Source: Paramarasmius palmivorus (taxonomy: Eukaryota; Basidiomycota; Agaricomycetes; Agaricales; Marasmiaceae). From it: a stretch of DNA of 64,000 bases. The stretch is taken from assembly GCA_037176845.1 (NCBI GenBank), contig JAYKXP010000067.1:186001-250000 (forward strand). The letters are read 5' to 3'. The first letter of the stretch is position 1. Each line of letters starts with the position of its first letter. A model generated the notes under the pieces. That model saw only the letters and a list, made by a program, of their open reading frames with translations, was not told where the DNA came from and searched no databases. This document shows positions 1-11,802 of the stretch, piece by piece. A program made the translations under genes and the position numbers.

Positions 1-162
1 CAGAGATGGAAACGGGAGTGACCTAGTTACGCCCTCAATAATTGGTGGTAATCCTGGATCCAGGATCGCGTAGGATGCTCCACTGAACGTGGTTCCGACG
101 TCGAATGCGATGACGAGCTTTCGAGATAGACCTCGATAATTGGGACGCGTTATCATGGCCAT
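1..162 (-). CDS. Hsp70/HSPA12-like ATPase, 5' part only (gene runs off the left edge)
   Basis: The reverse strand opens with ATG at 162 and reads an N-terminus ending in the Hsp70 phosphate-1 motif: KLVIAFDVGTTFSGASYAIL. DVGTT is the ATP phosphate-binding loop of the actin/Hsp70 fold. The next residues (DPGLPPIIEGVT) are almost the same as in the complete gene at 725-3038, so this is a tandem paralog. The exon appears to end near the window edge and the rest lies outside. Fungal proteins of this type resemble animal HSPA12A/B: they keep the nucleotide-binding domain but lack a classic substrate-binding domain. Their client and role are unknown. I am confident of the family; nothing can be said about whether the gene is intact. 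Confidence 0.8.
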   Translation of the reverse strand, partial: MAMITRPNYRGLSRKLVIAFDVGTTFSGASYAILDPGLPPIIEGVTRSLPFPSL

Positions 163-724
163 TTCTGTAAGTTGGAGAAGGCTGTAGTGAATAGAGTGGT
201 TCTGAAGAAAGAGAGTCCGTGGTGTTTTGGCTTTAAGTAATCTGACAGTGGGTAATTCTAACCGTGTTGATCGCTGTGAAATTGTGAAGGAGTTAAGTGG
301 GACAAAGACGCTCGGAGATTGCTTTGAGCTGTGAACATGTTGCAGTATCAGTAATACGGATTTCAGAATCAAAGGGACCCTTACCTTGTTCGCACTCCAA
401 GCTGCAAGTCCAATGCAAGGCTCAAGCCGAGCGAAGAGTGAAAGGAAGGGAACAGAGTAAGACGTTTCAGAAATTTCAATTAAGCGCGCAACCGGCGCGT
501 CAAAGCCACGTGTGACCACGGACTTTGCCGAAATGAGGTGTGAATTCAAACGTGCCACTGGCCACAGGAAGGATATTACAACACAATTACAATAAAGATT
601 CTGTGTAGGGTATCAACGAAGTTCGTTTATCTGATCATAAACGATGGTAGCCGGCCCTCTGTCGAAAATTATCAGCACACCGTTACTCTATTTGATCATT
701 CTAGACGAACCTTTTCTCTTCGCC
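163..724. other. Intergenic spacer between two tandem Hsp70-like genes
   Basis: This holds the promoter side of the truncated left gene and the 3' side of the next Hsp70-like gene. An open frame at 297-515 on the plus strand has no ATG at its start and no recognisable sequence. I see no other gene here. Confidence 0.5.
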
Positions 725-3038
725 CTAGAATCCAACAACCAAAATGAGCTTCTTTGACTGGATAGCCATGAGGCTACTTACATTCTCCTTCCAGCAAATC
801 TGAGCCTTCAGTTCCGTCATGCCAAAAAGTAGAACCACCTCATATGCCGCCTCATAGTACCTACCCTGATTGAGGTTATACTTTTCAGTGATAAAACCAG
901 GAGCTTTCGAGGTATCTGCTTCGACAGTGCACAAAGTAGAAAACAGTTCTGTTGGTATAATGAGTATCTTTGCCTTCAAACAAACTAGTTCTGTACTCGG
1001 CTCAACATCGGTCCATCGCGGGTTGTCAGCGTTGCCCCGGTAGCACATAATATCATCAGAGAGTTTTTGAAGCGCCAACTTGCCCGAGCTCTGTCGGAAG
1101 TAGCTGCTGCGAAATTCTGTCTCTTCTTGTATCCGAACCCCCTGTTACATTCAAAATCAAACCGTCATCTGAGTAAAAGTAACAAATAAAGACCTTCGGC
1201 AGGATGACATCGAACACGTTCGGAATAGCTCTTCCGCCGGAGGCCTGTAGGAAGATAGTGTTTGCACGTTTTTGATGCTGAGGGTCTGCAGGATTGAAGG
1301 TCGTGCAACATTCTGTACCGTACGTGAACCTAGAAATCCTCGCGGCCACGCAATGATCGAGATAAAATGAGACCGCTCCGTCTGCTACGGCTTTATTTCT
1401 GAAAGGTATTGGTCAAAATAGGAGAAGCAGATATAGGCCAGTGCACATACACAAATCCATCGGGCCTCGAGAGTTTTAATTGCAGTCGTTCCAGAAGCGT
1501 CTCCAGGTTGTTGAAAAGCCAGTCGCTGGCGGCAAACCCGCCCACGAGATAGACGGACTAAAAACTCGGGTGAGTTGCCAAATTAGAAACACGAGGTGCT
1601 GCAAAACCGACCGAAATGGGAACGTGCGCTTCGCTCTGCTGCTCTTGTATGGCTTCGACAATTTCTTGAATTGATGGTGCAAAGAAGTCTTTCATCACAT
1701 CACTGAGGAGATGTCAGCCAGTCTTCGAATCCCATTCGAATTCAACAATGGCTCACCCGGAGATCTTCATCTGGCCACCTTTGATGTCCACACGTGGATC
1801 TTTGTCTCGGGCGCTTCCAAATCGAATATAACTGACGGAAGTGTCGTCCCTGAAGAGATGCTTGGTCGATTTGTCGAAAACTGAAGTAATATGCGTGATA
1901 TCTTGGTTGTTCCCGTATTTTGAGTCTTTCAGCCGATCTAGACACGAGGTGTCAGACGAACATTGCTTATGAGCTATCACCGTTACTCACCTTTGAGCCA
2001 TGCTAGTGCTCGGCGAGTCACGTAGACTGATCCTTGTAACCTACCTGTTACATCTGAGATCAGCTGCAAAACAAGCCGTTCAGGAAGACGTACACTGTGT
2101 GCGAGCAATTTCTTCGAATGCACCGGATGGCGTCTTTGCATAGGCGCTCAAATCAACAGTACCACCTCCCGCATCCACAATGATAATTCCGCGGCGATCC
2201 TATTTCGGACACAACTAAAAATCAACCCAAAATAAAGGTATCGAGAAAGATGCGTACCATGTCCGGTTCGTTCATTATCCCTTTATTAATGCAGTAATGC
2301 AGACTCGCTTCACCCTCCGTAACGAATTGCAGGCGAGACTCGTCATCAGCGTTCGTGATTAGACCAGCGCGAATGGCAGCTTGACGCATAAGGGCCTGCT
2401 GTGGACCTTCCCATCCATTGGGGTGAGTAAGAACGTAATCGATGCTGTTCTCAATAGAGCTCCAGAATTGCGGATCCCGAGATTTCTTAATGTAATCGAT
2501 GGAGTGAGTATGAAGGTAGTGCAGGAAATCCGCAAAAACATCGAGTGCCGTCTTGCTTGGTGGTAGAGGCGGAAGATCATTATCCTGGACGTGCGAAGTT
2601 GCGAGATGCTTGGGACGTAAATGCAATTTAAACCTGAGAAATAAGATCCAAACGTGAAAACGAATCTAAGATCTCGATGTCGTACTTACCATTCGACCTT
2701 GATGAAATCCTCGTCGTCTGCCAGCTCCAAGAAGGCTTCATCGGCGGCTTCCGACCCAACGGCACGAACATTTCCATCCTGATCATACCATATTACTGAT
2801 GGAATTTTGGAGTCGCCTCTGGTACTCAATTGCCCGGGGAAACTGTCAAGGCCGAAAATAAGCATTCATCAACGCTGAAGGTAGATCCCAAGGGGGAAAA
2901 TCACCTTGTAACGCCTTCTATGACAGGCGGTAAACCTGGATCAAGTATGGCGTACGACGCGCCGCTGTAAGTCGTTCCAACGTCGAATGCAATAACCAGT
3001 TTCCGAAACAAGCCTTGGTAATTTTGACGAGTTGACAT
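725..3038 (-). CDS. Hsp70/HSPA12-like nucleotide-binding ATPase
   Basis: This is a complete multi-exon gene, start ATG at 3038 and stop at 725-727. Three landmarks of the actin/Hsp70 ATPase fold are visible in order: phosphate-1 AFDVGTTYSGASYAIL in exon 1, phosphate-2 IIIVDAGGGTVDLSAY (around 2185-2150), and an adenosine-type motif VYLVGGFAASDWLF (around 1565-1525). The segment EGEASLHYC before phosphate-2 is also usual in the fungal HSPA12-like family. Introns are short; for example the first removes about 62 nt and rejoins at SFPGQLSTRGDSKIPSV. The C-terminus has no substrate-binding domain or EEVD tail, as expected for this family, which is expanded in Agaricomycetes. Function is probably ATP-dependent, but the client is unknown. 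The gene is head-to-tail with the partial copy at 1-162, with which it shares most of exon 1. Confidence 0.85.
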
Positions 3039-3741
3039 CGTTGACAGCTGTGTTGAATCAGAGAGTTTAGGGATCAGAAAAATCTTCCGACACTAGCCGA
3101 TATTACTGGACCTTACCATTTATATAGCAGAAGCGCTGCGTTACCAATGACGCATGTTTTTGTGAGATCTTTGTGAAATGGAAAGGGAAGTATTGACTCG
3201 TATGTATGATGGAGACCCGGAGCCTGGGTGCTGCCAGAATATTCTTTGTGAAGATGAAGAATGGAGAGTTAGATCTGATCGTAGTTCAAGGTTTGGAGGA
3301 TCGGATAGGTGGGTCCAATGAACGGCTCTGCCGCAAACCATCGGTGCATTCATTGTAGGCCATTGCCGTCAATCTGCACATCGAATAAGGGAGATAGGCT
3401 GGAACGAGGATGCAGAAGAAAGGTAGAACAAGTGTGACATACACATACATCGACCGAGGAGATCTCGCCAAACACGAGGCGCCCAAATGCGCCGACACCA
3501 AGAACACGAGTCGACTGGAAAAAAGAGGCATGCATCAACAGCAACTATCGCATGCCTGATCGTGCCCTGTTCACATCTGTTCCGTACCATGAAGCGAAGG
3601 TGAAACCGCAACATGAGTATGTATAAGTAGCTATATTAATGCAACTTTGACTCCTACACGCTTGCCCCTCGTGCTTCTAGCACTGCGGCTCCGACTGCGG
3701 CCATCTCAATTTCGACGTGCCACCCTCACCGTACCCCGAAA
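3039..3741. other. Spacer holding a relic kinase exon
   Basis: This lies between the start of the Hsp70-like gene (minus) and the coiled-coil gene (plus), so it is a divergent promoter region. It carries the kinase-like exon at 3449-3514. I could not assign a working gene to the rest. Confidence 0.5.
3449..3514 (-). pseudogene. Relic exon of a protein kinase (glycine-rich loop)
   Basis: Exactly 22 codons on the minus strand read as a kinase ATP-binding glycine loop, RVLGVGAFGRLVFGE (GxGxFG plus a following V). The exon has convincing splice sites on both sides: a T-rich tract ending TTCCAG upstream and GTATGTG downstream. The next candidate exon begins after TGTGCAG at 3374. In the phase dictated by splicing it meets a stop after a few codons. 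In another phase it reads LTAMAYNE, where the catalytic lysine of the usual A-x-K motif would be alanine. No HRD or DFG motif follows within the 700-bp spacer. I read this as a leftover of an AGC/YANK-type kinase gene, not a functional one. A chance match is possible but unlikely given the flanking splice sites. Confidence 0.5.
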
Positions 3742-5127
3742 ATGTCTTCCGATCCTTCTACGACAGCACCGAATTCTGTGACATACTACAGAGTAGGCTT
3801 CTGGAGCTTCATGTCCGTGGCTTCCTACATCGGTATCACAAAGCTTTGGGGCCGATACAGACGTACACGAGACGACAATGGAGAACGTCTGCAATCGCAG
3901 ACTGAAGAGCTACGCGAAGCTCTACAACAGAAGGAATCCGACTTGGCAGAGCTACGCGAGGTTCTCGCGGTGGAGAGGGAAGAGGTGCAGAGCAGACAGG
4001 GTGCTCTGGACCGGGTTACGGAGGAGATTGAGCGCGTCAGACTGCAGTCGGAGAAGCAGCTAGCGGAGGCACGGGATCGAATTACGCGACTAGCTGAAGC
4101 ATTGCATACGCATGCGAATGAATTATCACTTGCGAAAGAGGAGACACGGAGACTGCGGTTGGAGAACGAGCAGCTGCAGTCAAATGTGACTCTTGTAGAA
4201 CCTGACCGTATTGCGAGTACCGATGTCGTTAGGCTTGTAATTTCCCTTAACGGGGAAATTTGCCAAACTGCTGAACTCGTGGCAAGCGCGTTCAAGTCTA
4301 GATTCCAAGAGCTATCTGGAAGGCCACCTGAAGGGGAGTCGGACGATATCAGAGAGGCCGTGGAATATACGAGGGAGTTGCTAGGGGAAAGGATGACGGA
4401 TATGCTCAGGAATGTTGATCACCGAGAGGACGATTCTCTTCTGCAAATCGCATTTCGGGCTTCCATGTGCGCGTATAGTGAATGGGTCATCACGTCTTGG
4501 GCGTATCGCACCAGAGACGAGGAACAACTCATTCAAGATGTCTATGACCGGCTGAGGGAAAGAGGTGCGCCGTGCAATTTTGACTCTTTGTCTGTGGATT
4601 GACCTGTCCGTCGTGTAGAGGAACAACCATTTTCGGCCCTATGGCGCATTCTCACCCGGAGATATGCCCGACAGGCCTTTCGCAATGCTCCAGGAGCAGA
4701 CCTGTCTGGATACTTTCTCGATGCATTCTCGAATGTCCTGGTACTGGCTGGGTTGTCCGAAGAAGAATCGCTGGATGCTCGTCTGAGACAGGAATTCGGC
4801 GGTCAGGTAGAAGGTGTCATCAACGTTGCTATCCAGCTCAACACTGCGATTGGAGACAGTATCACTTCTTGTGAGCTTGTTCCGATAAACTGCGAAAGCG
4901 GTATTCCGTTTGAGAAGAATTCTATGAAGAATGCCTTCAACGGAGGTCCCGAAGAGCTGAGGGTGCCATGGACGGATGAAAGTGTTCTTTGCACGACCGA
5001 ATTGGGACTTTTACAATCAGTCAAGGTGAATGGTCGGGCAGGGGAGTGGACTCACAGGATGTTACTCAAACCGAAAGTCGTCCTACAGTCTGCATTCGAG
5101 ACCGCATCCCCCGTCTCCGACACCTGA
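3742..5127 (+). CDS. Membrane-anchored coiled-coil protein of unknown function
   Basis: Start ATG is at 3742 and stop at 5125-5127. The first open frame stops at 4602, but a 54-nt intron (4565-4618, GTGCGC...GTGTAG) restores one frame, reading RLRER then EEQPFSALW. The protein is about 440 residues. Residues about 20-35 (FWSFMSVASYIGITKLW) form a short hydrophobic segment that could be a membrane anchor. Residues about 45-155 are a charged heptad-rich coiled coil (many E, R, Q, L). The C-terminal half is globular and ends with RMLLKPKVVLQSAFE, a pattern I associate with uncharacterised Agaricomycete proteins. No catalytic motif is seen. It stands alone, divergent from the Hsp70-like gene. Confidence 0.7.
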
Positions 5128-7578
5128 CCTGTGTCACCAGCACATTAGGGATCAAAGTTGTGGTATGGAACGAATGTCGTTGCTCACCTTACATTTTCCT
5201 GTGCGTCTTTCCCATGTAATTTACATATGTCCGATAATTCGAAATGCACGATACATGATTATGATCCCAATCCTTGATGATCCAACACAGAAGGCGAATG
5301 CGCAAGTTCTTGCGGCCGATGATGGTTGGTCTGAGCTCCGTGGGCCCCTTCTTCAAACGATAGCCATTTTATCGACATGGATGATTCGGAGCTGATCATA
5401 TAGCATTCGAAGGTCGGTCGAATATGATGTATGTGATGGTGGTTGTAGTCCAAGAGCTCTGTAATAATTTTTCCGGATTTTCCCCCGATTTTCCCTCGAT
5501 TTTCCCTCGCGCGTTCGATGGGCGTTCGGCATCTTTTGATCATGATCATGCACCGTCAGATTCACCAGCAGTCTCAACTTCTGTCCAGTCGAAAATCGAA
5601 TGGTGCAGTTCACTATTCGCTCTGTGTGAGTATTAAGAAAGTCTTTCTGGAAATGACAGATACTCAAATGGGAATCAGGTTGACCACTCGGACAACGAAC
5701 AGCCGGAACCAGATTTAATTGGCGTGCACTACGCGTTGAGTCTGAGATCGCGTAACATCGATACCTTTCCCATATCAAGGTCACTTCAAGGTTGCTAGTA
5801 TCACGCTCACCGAGATGTACAAGTGGAATCAGTTGGACGTGTAGTGAGTGTAGTCCGTTCGCTATGAATGATTAATATACTGTGTTGCAGTCTCGATGGT
5901 CCGTGCTCTATCGTTCAAGGTCTAAAGAAAATCGTGCACTAGAACTGAAATTATGACTGAATCGCCCGTGCCAAACCCACAAACGACCTTTGGTTGTCAG
6001 GGCATGGCTGTGAAATTTGTGTTTTTTTCTTTTTTTTTTTTTTTTGCAGATTACACTTACTTGTTGAGCAGTAACGGTGCTTGCCGACTCGGGAAAGTGC
6101 TCGGCCTGCTTTGTCTATCCAGCGGAAATGAGTAGTAACTAAGTAAGTCTGCCACTCCCGTCCGTCCATTCAAGCCTCTCAGAAATTAGTATCAGCTCCC
6201 GACCATATCAACGTACAGCCTGGATTGCCATTTTGGGCAATAACAATGTCTATCAAGGCAGCCCTTGATACATTTACACGTCACTTATCCAAACTTCAAA
6301 CCTTCAAGCTTCAAGAGCCAGCTTGATTCCTGTTGAAACACATAGGTGCTTCGTTCAATTTCAGTTACTTGTCCTCACTACCAATCATTCTGTTTGACAT
6401 TCTAACGAATCGAAAGATCACGCGCACGAAAGGACCAGCATTGCCCTAAAGCCAAGGGTAAGAATCATGCGACACTTCAACGACATGATACATCGAGATC
6501 AACTGATTTTCTATTAGAGCATTTGCTCATATCTGGAACGAGGATCGGTGGCCAAGGTGGACCATGCTTTGTTCCTGATCGCTGTTCCTGGCTCGCGCCT
6601 CCAAAGGCCTGCAATCGTCTCTCCATTGCTCTCCCTTGCTCTCCTCTGCGTTTTAGGAGTGTTTTGAGCTCCAGAGGTGTTTGGTATCATCAGATCTGGA
6701 CACCCTCCAGGTTGCCATCATCCTATTCCTGTACTAAACGTGATAGTTCCCAGAACTCGGCTCGTCCACAAAGTATTACCCTTGCACCTTTAGTGCAAGT
6801 GTTTCACTATACTACACCTTACACTATATTCACGTATGTCTTTTCAATTAAGTTTTTCTAGTCCTGACTAACGATGCCGCTACGATTCCCCACTTTGAAT
6901 TTCTCCGCCTATTGTAAGTACGCGCAGAGTTAACCTCGTCCTTGCACAGCGTGATATCATTTATGACGCGAAGTCCGAATTTGCAATTGTTACCCGACGT
7001 GTCGGTATGTGAGCGACGCGGTCAGATAACGAAAGTGGAAGGCACATTACTTGTACACACAATGCGTGCAGGAGGAAGAGTATTTTTTTGTTGAGGGATT
7101 CAACTCGTTTGGTGCAACTTTTGCTATAGAAGAGCAAATAAGAAGCCAGCGTTCTAGTGCCCGATCACAGCCGACGACATTTCTGAAGGGGGAAACGCTG
7201 GAGGAGGTGGGAAACCGTAAACGGAACTATTTTTCTCAGGAACCTAAAGAATTGATTCCTCATTCCTGCCATCATCTGCCCAACCGAGGGTGTCAGGGCG
7301 CGACCGCCTTTAATACTCAACGAGCAGCCTACGTGGCTAGCTCAACATGCATTTCACCTCTGATTCCTTACCTCTCTACCGTGTCTCTTCAAAACGGCGG
7401 TTACGAGTTGATTTCGAGGAGACGAGGACGAAGGAACCGTTATGGACAAGGATTGTCGCCAGTGCGTATTTTTTCATCGCACATGGTTCATTTTCTGACG
7501 ATTTTTCTTTGGAACCTAGGTCTACAAAGAGCGTGGCAATTTGCTATCCATGCACCTACCGGTTCTCCCTCAGATGGT
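5128..7578. other. Long non-coding stretch upstream of the histidine kinase
   Basis: I see no supported gene in about 2.4 kb. Open frames at 6523-6861 and 7051 onward lack good composition or begin at TTG. There is a CGATTTTCCCT-type direct repeat near 5470-5510 and a long T tract at 6022-6045. Near the right end a plausible 5' intron, GTGCGTATT...AACCTAG (about 7461-7519), could join an upstream ATG at 7347 in frame to the kinase, so the kinase may begin there. Confidence 0.45.
6022..6045. repeat. Homopolymer T tract
   Basis: Seven T, one C, then sixteen T, followed directly by GCAG. It resembles an over-long polypyrimidine tract before a splice acceptor, but I see no exon on either side. 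It may be the poly-A tail of an old reverse-transcribed insert in reverse orientation; no such insert is recognisable. Confidence 0.7.
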
Positions 7579-10500
7579 ATGGGTGACGGCTCTGAGAGTA
7601 CGAGTTCGACTGCTGCGTGGGTTGCTTCCCAGAAGCAGTTGACGGCAGAGAAGGACGGAGACAACTGGAAGGTAGATGAAGTTGTTGTCACAGGCGAAGT
7701 GGACCACGTCGTGAAGATTGGAAGTGAACGCACAACGACTGGTAGTGCAGGAAGTCCTGGTCATTCAGACACGGATTCGATTCACGAGAGAAGGCATGGC
7801 AGTCCTAGTGGAAGTGGTGCCTATCGTCCTCCTAGCATCCGGACGAAGATTCTCGGAGTTTGGGATCATGTATACATGTTTTTCGACGCCAGCTTTGACG
7901 ACAAGAACACCGAGTCTGATTTCAGAAAGCTCAACTGGTACTCAACGAAATCATTGTGAGTTCGAGCTTGTTTCTGTGAAGAATTTACTGACTGAAGTGC
8001 ATAGTGCATTGTGAGTATTCTTTGGCATTCGTTTTGGTCCGTGATAATCCTGACCCTGTGAATAACCAGCTATGGATCTCTCTGTACGTTAATTCCGACC
8101 GCTGTTTCCCGCTCTTCTCCAACCTTATTGGGTTAGATCTTATATTGAACTGGATTTTCTACCTATGGTTGAATCGTGACAGCACAAGCAAATCGCTCTA
8201 CGCCCAAGCTGTCTACGTGCGTCCGCTTTCATTTCTATCTTTCGCTTGTCCTAATTACGTCTCATGAAGTATGGTGGTCTTACACTCTTCACCGCACCGC
8301 TTCCCTTCCTCGTAGCCTTCGACTTTCCTCTCCGACATCCCAAGTTCTTCCAGGTGTGGTTCGCCGTCGCAGTTTGGTGGTGTGGTGTGACAGAAATCAT
8401 TCAAATCAAACTTTGCAATTTCTTCGGGGCCGGAGGCAGGAGGAATTGTGATGGCAAAGACTTTTTGGCTATGCGTAGGTCGCTTCGACATAGCCTGAAC
8501 ATGACTTCTGACCAATCTTCTATTCAGTTTACTACATAACGGCCGTTCCAGCCCTTATGCTCTTCTTGATGTCACATAGATTCCCGACAGTGATCATGAT
8601 GGTTCTCGTACTCATCCTTATCGGCGTGCTGATTATGCCTGACCAAGCCATCTTCGCGAGGAATATGGTCAGCTACGCGCTATTCTCCATATTCTTGCTG
8701 GGTTTACACCACAATAAAGAAATGGTGAGATTTTACTATTTCTGTAGGGAGAGTCATCGCTGACGGTGCTCTGTAAAGGCTGATAGACGACTTTATCTCC
8801 TCAACAGCCAGCTCAAAGTCGCGTACAAGGCTCAGCAGAAGGCACAGATGGCCCAATCCAAGGCTAGTCAGGCCAAAAGGCGTTTTGCCAGTTACATTTT
8901 TCATGAAGTGAGGGTACCGCTCAATAACGCTGGTGAGTACCTCCTTTCGCAGATCAGCTGTTTCGATCGGTGGTTTTGTGTTTCGATCTATTCTCGTGTC
9001 TAGCCTCCAGGGTCTGGCCTGGCGTAATCTCCTCATCCAAACTTCTTCCGAGTGGATTGTGCGTCGTGTTCTTCTCCACGTTCGTAGTGTACCCCTTCTT
9101 CATGTCTCTTCTCTTTATCGGTTCGTGAAAATTTGAGCTAATATGTATCTCTCAGCTATCGCCTTCAATAACCTGGTCACTAACGATGCCTTCAAGAACT
9201 TCACGACCAACAGCGCGTTCTATAACCTGACTACAACTAGTGCATATCACCACATGACAGGCAATGAGAAGGCCTTCGCCAAAGAAGCCCCACATGCGGA
9301 TGCCGAGGACGCTGTTGCTTTGCAAGTCAGTCTAACGCAGGTGCAACAAGTCTTGAATGACTCGTTAGATCTCGACAGTACGTCAAGCTCCTATCATTGA
9401 CCCCACACATTTCCGACCATTCTCACACAGAAATGGATGCTGGCCACTTCGATATCAACCCTCGGCCGTTTCCACTCCACAGCGTCATGCGGTCAACGCT
9501 TGCACCACTGATAGTCACTGCCGTGAACAAAAACCTACAACTCAAGCTCAATTTCGACCACCGCATTGACCAGCTTGTCTCACGGCTCAACTCGGGAGAG
9601 TCACAGCAGAAACAGGAAACCAATGGTCATGTTGAACAGGCGCCATTACCAAAAGCAGACAGTATAGACCTAGAAGGCGGCTATCCACCTACACCAGGTT
9701 TCCCACCGACACCCGGATCTATCCCAACGCCTTCCAGCTGGAGTGCACCTTTAGAGGCGAGAGACTACATTTCACATGTTTCTCGGACCACTGCGCCGCA
9801 TTCGTCTTCCTCCCCAACGGCAGCTTTCACGTCCATATTTAAAAGCCACCAACGTGCCAAGTCAAGTGATCGCGTGTCAACAGGGTCGTTCTCACAAACA
9901 GCGACACCTGCTCCTCCTGATCTGTCCGCGTCCGGGTCCACAGTGCGAGGTACCGATGAATTATGGGTTATTGGCGACGAAGTGAGGCTGAGGCAGATTC
10001 TAACTAATTTGGTGTCGAATGCCGTCAAGTTCACGCCGGCAGGTGCTGCTGAAGGTGTTACTGTGAGCACGGAACTATTGACTGTGGTAGAAAGTGTCGT
10101 GAACGAGCAGGGTATACCACCGATGCTTGGCAGGAGGAAGAGCTCGAAGGAAAGCAAACATTCGGCCGAGGCTGGCCGTAGCGAGAAGGAAGCAAAGCTT
10201 GAGCAGAAGGCACCACAAGATATGGTCGTGTTCAGGATAGAGATTAATGATAGCGGGCCTGGGAGTGCGTATAACTCGTCATATACCCTGTTCATGTGTT
10301 AACATTCTCCGTAGTCAAACCGTCGGACTTGGTAGATTACCAGTTGTTCCATCCCTTTGCACAGGCAAGTATTCGCTATGTCTCAAACGATCATTGAACT
10401 CACGGAACTTAGACTAAAGTTGGCAAACTGAGTAAAAACAGTGCGTGCATAGCGCTTTCCTGCTAGTTGAATGTAACTTATGGCGTCTGGGAATAGGCTC

Positions 10501-11802
10501 TGGTCTCGGGCTGGCTATCGTTCGACAGATAGTGACCTTGAGCGGCGGGAAACTGGTCAGTCAAAGGCTTCCTCATACTTGATGGTCTCTGATATACCTT
10601 CAAAGGGCGTAAAATCAGCAAAAGGCAAGGGCGCAACATTTTGGGTCGAGCTTTCTTACCCCATTGCACGCAAACAAAGTGTTCAGTTCGGTACCGATGC
10701 GAATTCGGTGCCTCCGCCGTCTAGCCCACCAAAAGCTGTACCAGTCGACGAGACTGAGCGATGGCCTGTTGTAGCATTTGCGGACGACGTTAAACCGCCC
10801 ATGTTAACGGGTGCGATAACTCCACAGTCCTTCCCGCTTCCCGCTATGTCTCTGCCACTCCCTCCTTTAGGGCCACAACATCGGTTATCTGGGTCTACGC
10901 TTACCCCAGGCTCGACTGATCAGGCTACATACAGCAAACTTTTATCGAGCCCTTCGGAGGCCCCCGCTACGATAGATGAGGAGCCCCGCAACGCTACGAT
11001 TCCGGCGGGGACCCCGCCGATAGAGCATCCACCCCCTCCCCAGTCACATTCATCAACATCGGGTACAACTCCTGACCACGATCCTCCAAGCACGGTCGAG
11101 GCGAGCGATCTAGGCAATCTTCCCACGTCTACATCGCCTTCTAAAACAACCTTCCTCCACACTTTACAACATAAAACTACAGAGGAAAGCGGCGATACCG
11201 ATACACAGGTACTGGCGTCGGAAAGGTCAAGCAGCATAAAAGCCAAAAAGAAAGCCACCATTTCATCGGATGACCAACGTCCACTATTGGCTCTCATTGT
11301 GGAAGACAACTTCATTACCCGTAATGTGATGACCCGGTACCTGAAAGGCCGGGGGTGCATTGTACACACCGCTAGTGATGGTAAAGAGGCCTTAGACAGA
11401 GTTCTCTCGGAAGATGCACCGGAATACGATATCATTTCCATGGATAACGATATGCCTCATATGACGGGAGAAGATGCAGTGCGAGAGATACGAAGGGCTG
11501 GAAAGGATGATCTCTTCATCATTGGTGAGTCTCCTCAGTACTATCCTTTCGCAGCCGTACTGACGTATGTTCAAATCATAACAGGAGTTACCGGGAGTGC
11601 ACTCAGTGAAGATCAGAGGAACTTTTTAGCTGCTGGCGTCAACCGCGTAGTTGCGAAACCCTTCAATCCTGTGTATGTTCTATCTGTCTGTGCGTCAGCT
11701 CACTGCTGACCGTCCTTTTCTTCCAGAGATTTTGATGAAATTCTTGCTCAGAGGAAGAAAGTGCTCTCAAATCGTCAAGAGCATTCTCCAGACCATTCAT
11801 GA
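7579..11802 (+). CDS. Hybrid histidine kinase with N-terminal membrane segments and C-terminal receiver
   Basis: Many exons give roughly 1,150 residues. The order is: disordered N-terminus; hydrophobic segments (about 8070-8740) including LILNWIFYLWL, LPFLVAFDF and a long I/L/V/M helix; an H-box FASYIFHEVRVPLNNAG, with the phospho-accepting His codon at 8902-8904; N-box GDEVRLRQILTNLVSNAVKF; G1 NDSGPG; F-box LFHPFAQ; G2 GSGLGLAIVRQIV. After a long Pro/Ser/Thr-rich linker comes a receiver domain: ALIVEDN, the Asp codon at 11443-11445 in MDNDMP, and Lys in AKPFNP. It should autophosphorylate on His, pass phosphate to its own receiver, then to an HPt protein feeding the HOG or Skn7 branch. There is no HAMP, PAS or GAF, so the membrane part is the likely sensor. 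Start chosen at MGDGSES; an upstream ATG at 7347 through a 59-nt intron is possible. Confidence 0.85.

Noticed and set aside
1724..1740. TTCGAATCCCATTCGAA, similar to a tRNA T-loop
   Set aside because: It lies within the Hsp70-like gene and no acceptor stem or anticodon arm can be folded around it.
3825..4295. 156-codon minus-strand frame rich in Ser and Arg
   Set aside because: Antisense shadow of the coiled-coil gene; the plus-strand reading with its splice at 4565-4618 is far better.
6523..6861. 112-codon plus-strand frame before the histidine kinase
   Set aside because: No known pattern, no splice context, and Ser/Pro/Arg-rich composition typical of chance frames.
10920..11441. 173-codon minus-strand frame opposite the kinase
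   Set aside because: Antisense shadow of the linker and receiver domain of the hybrid kinase.
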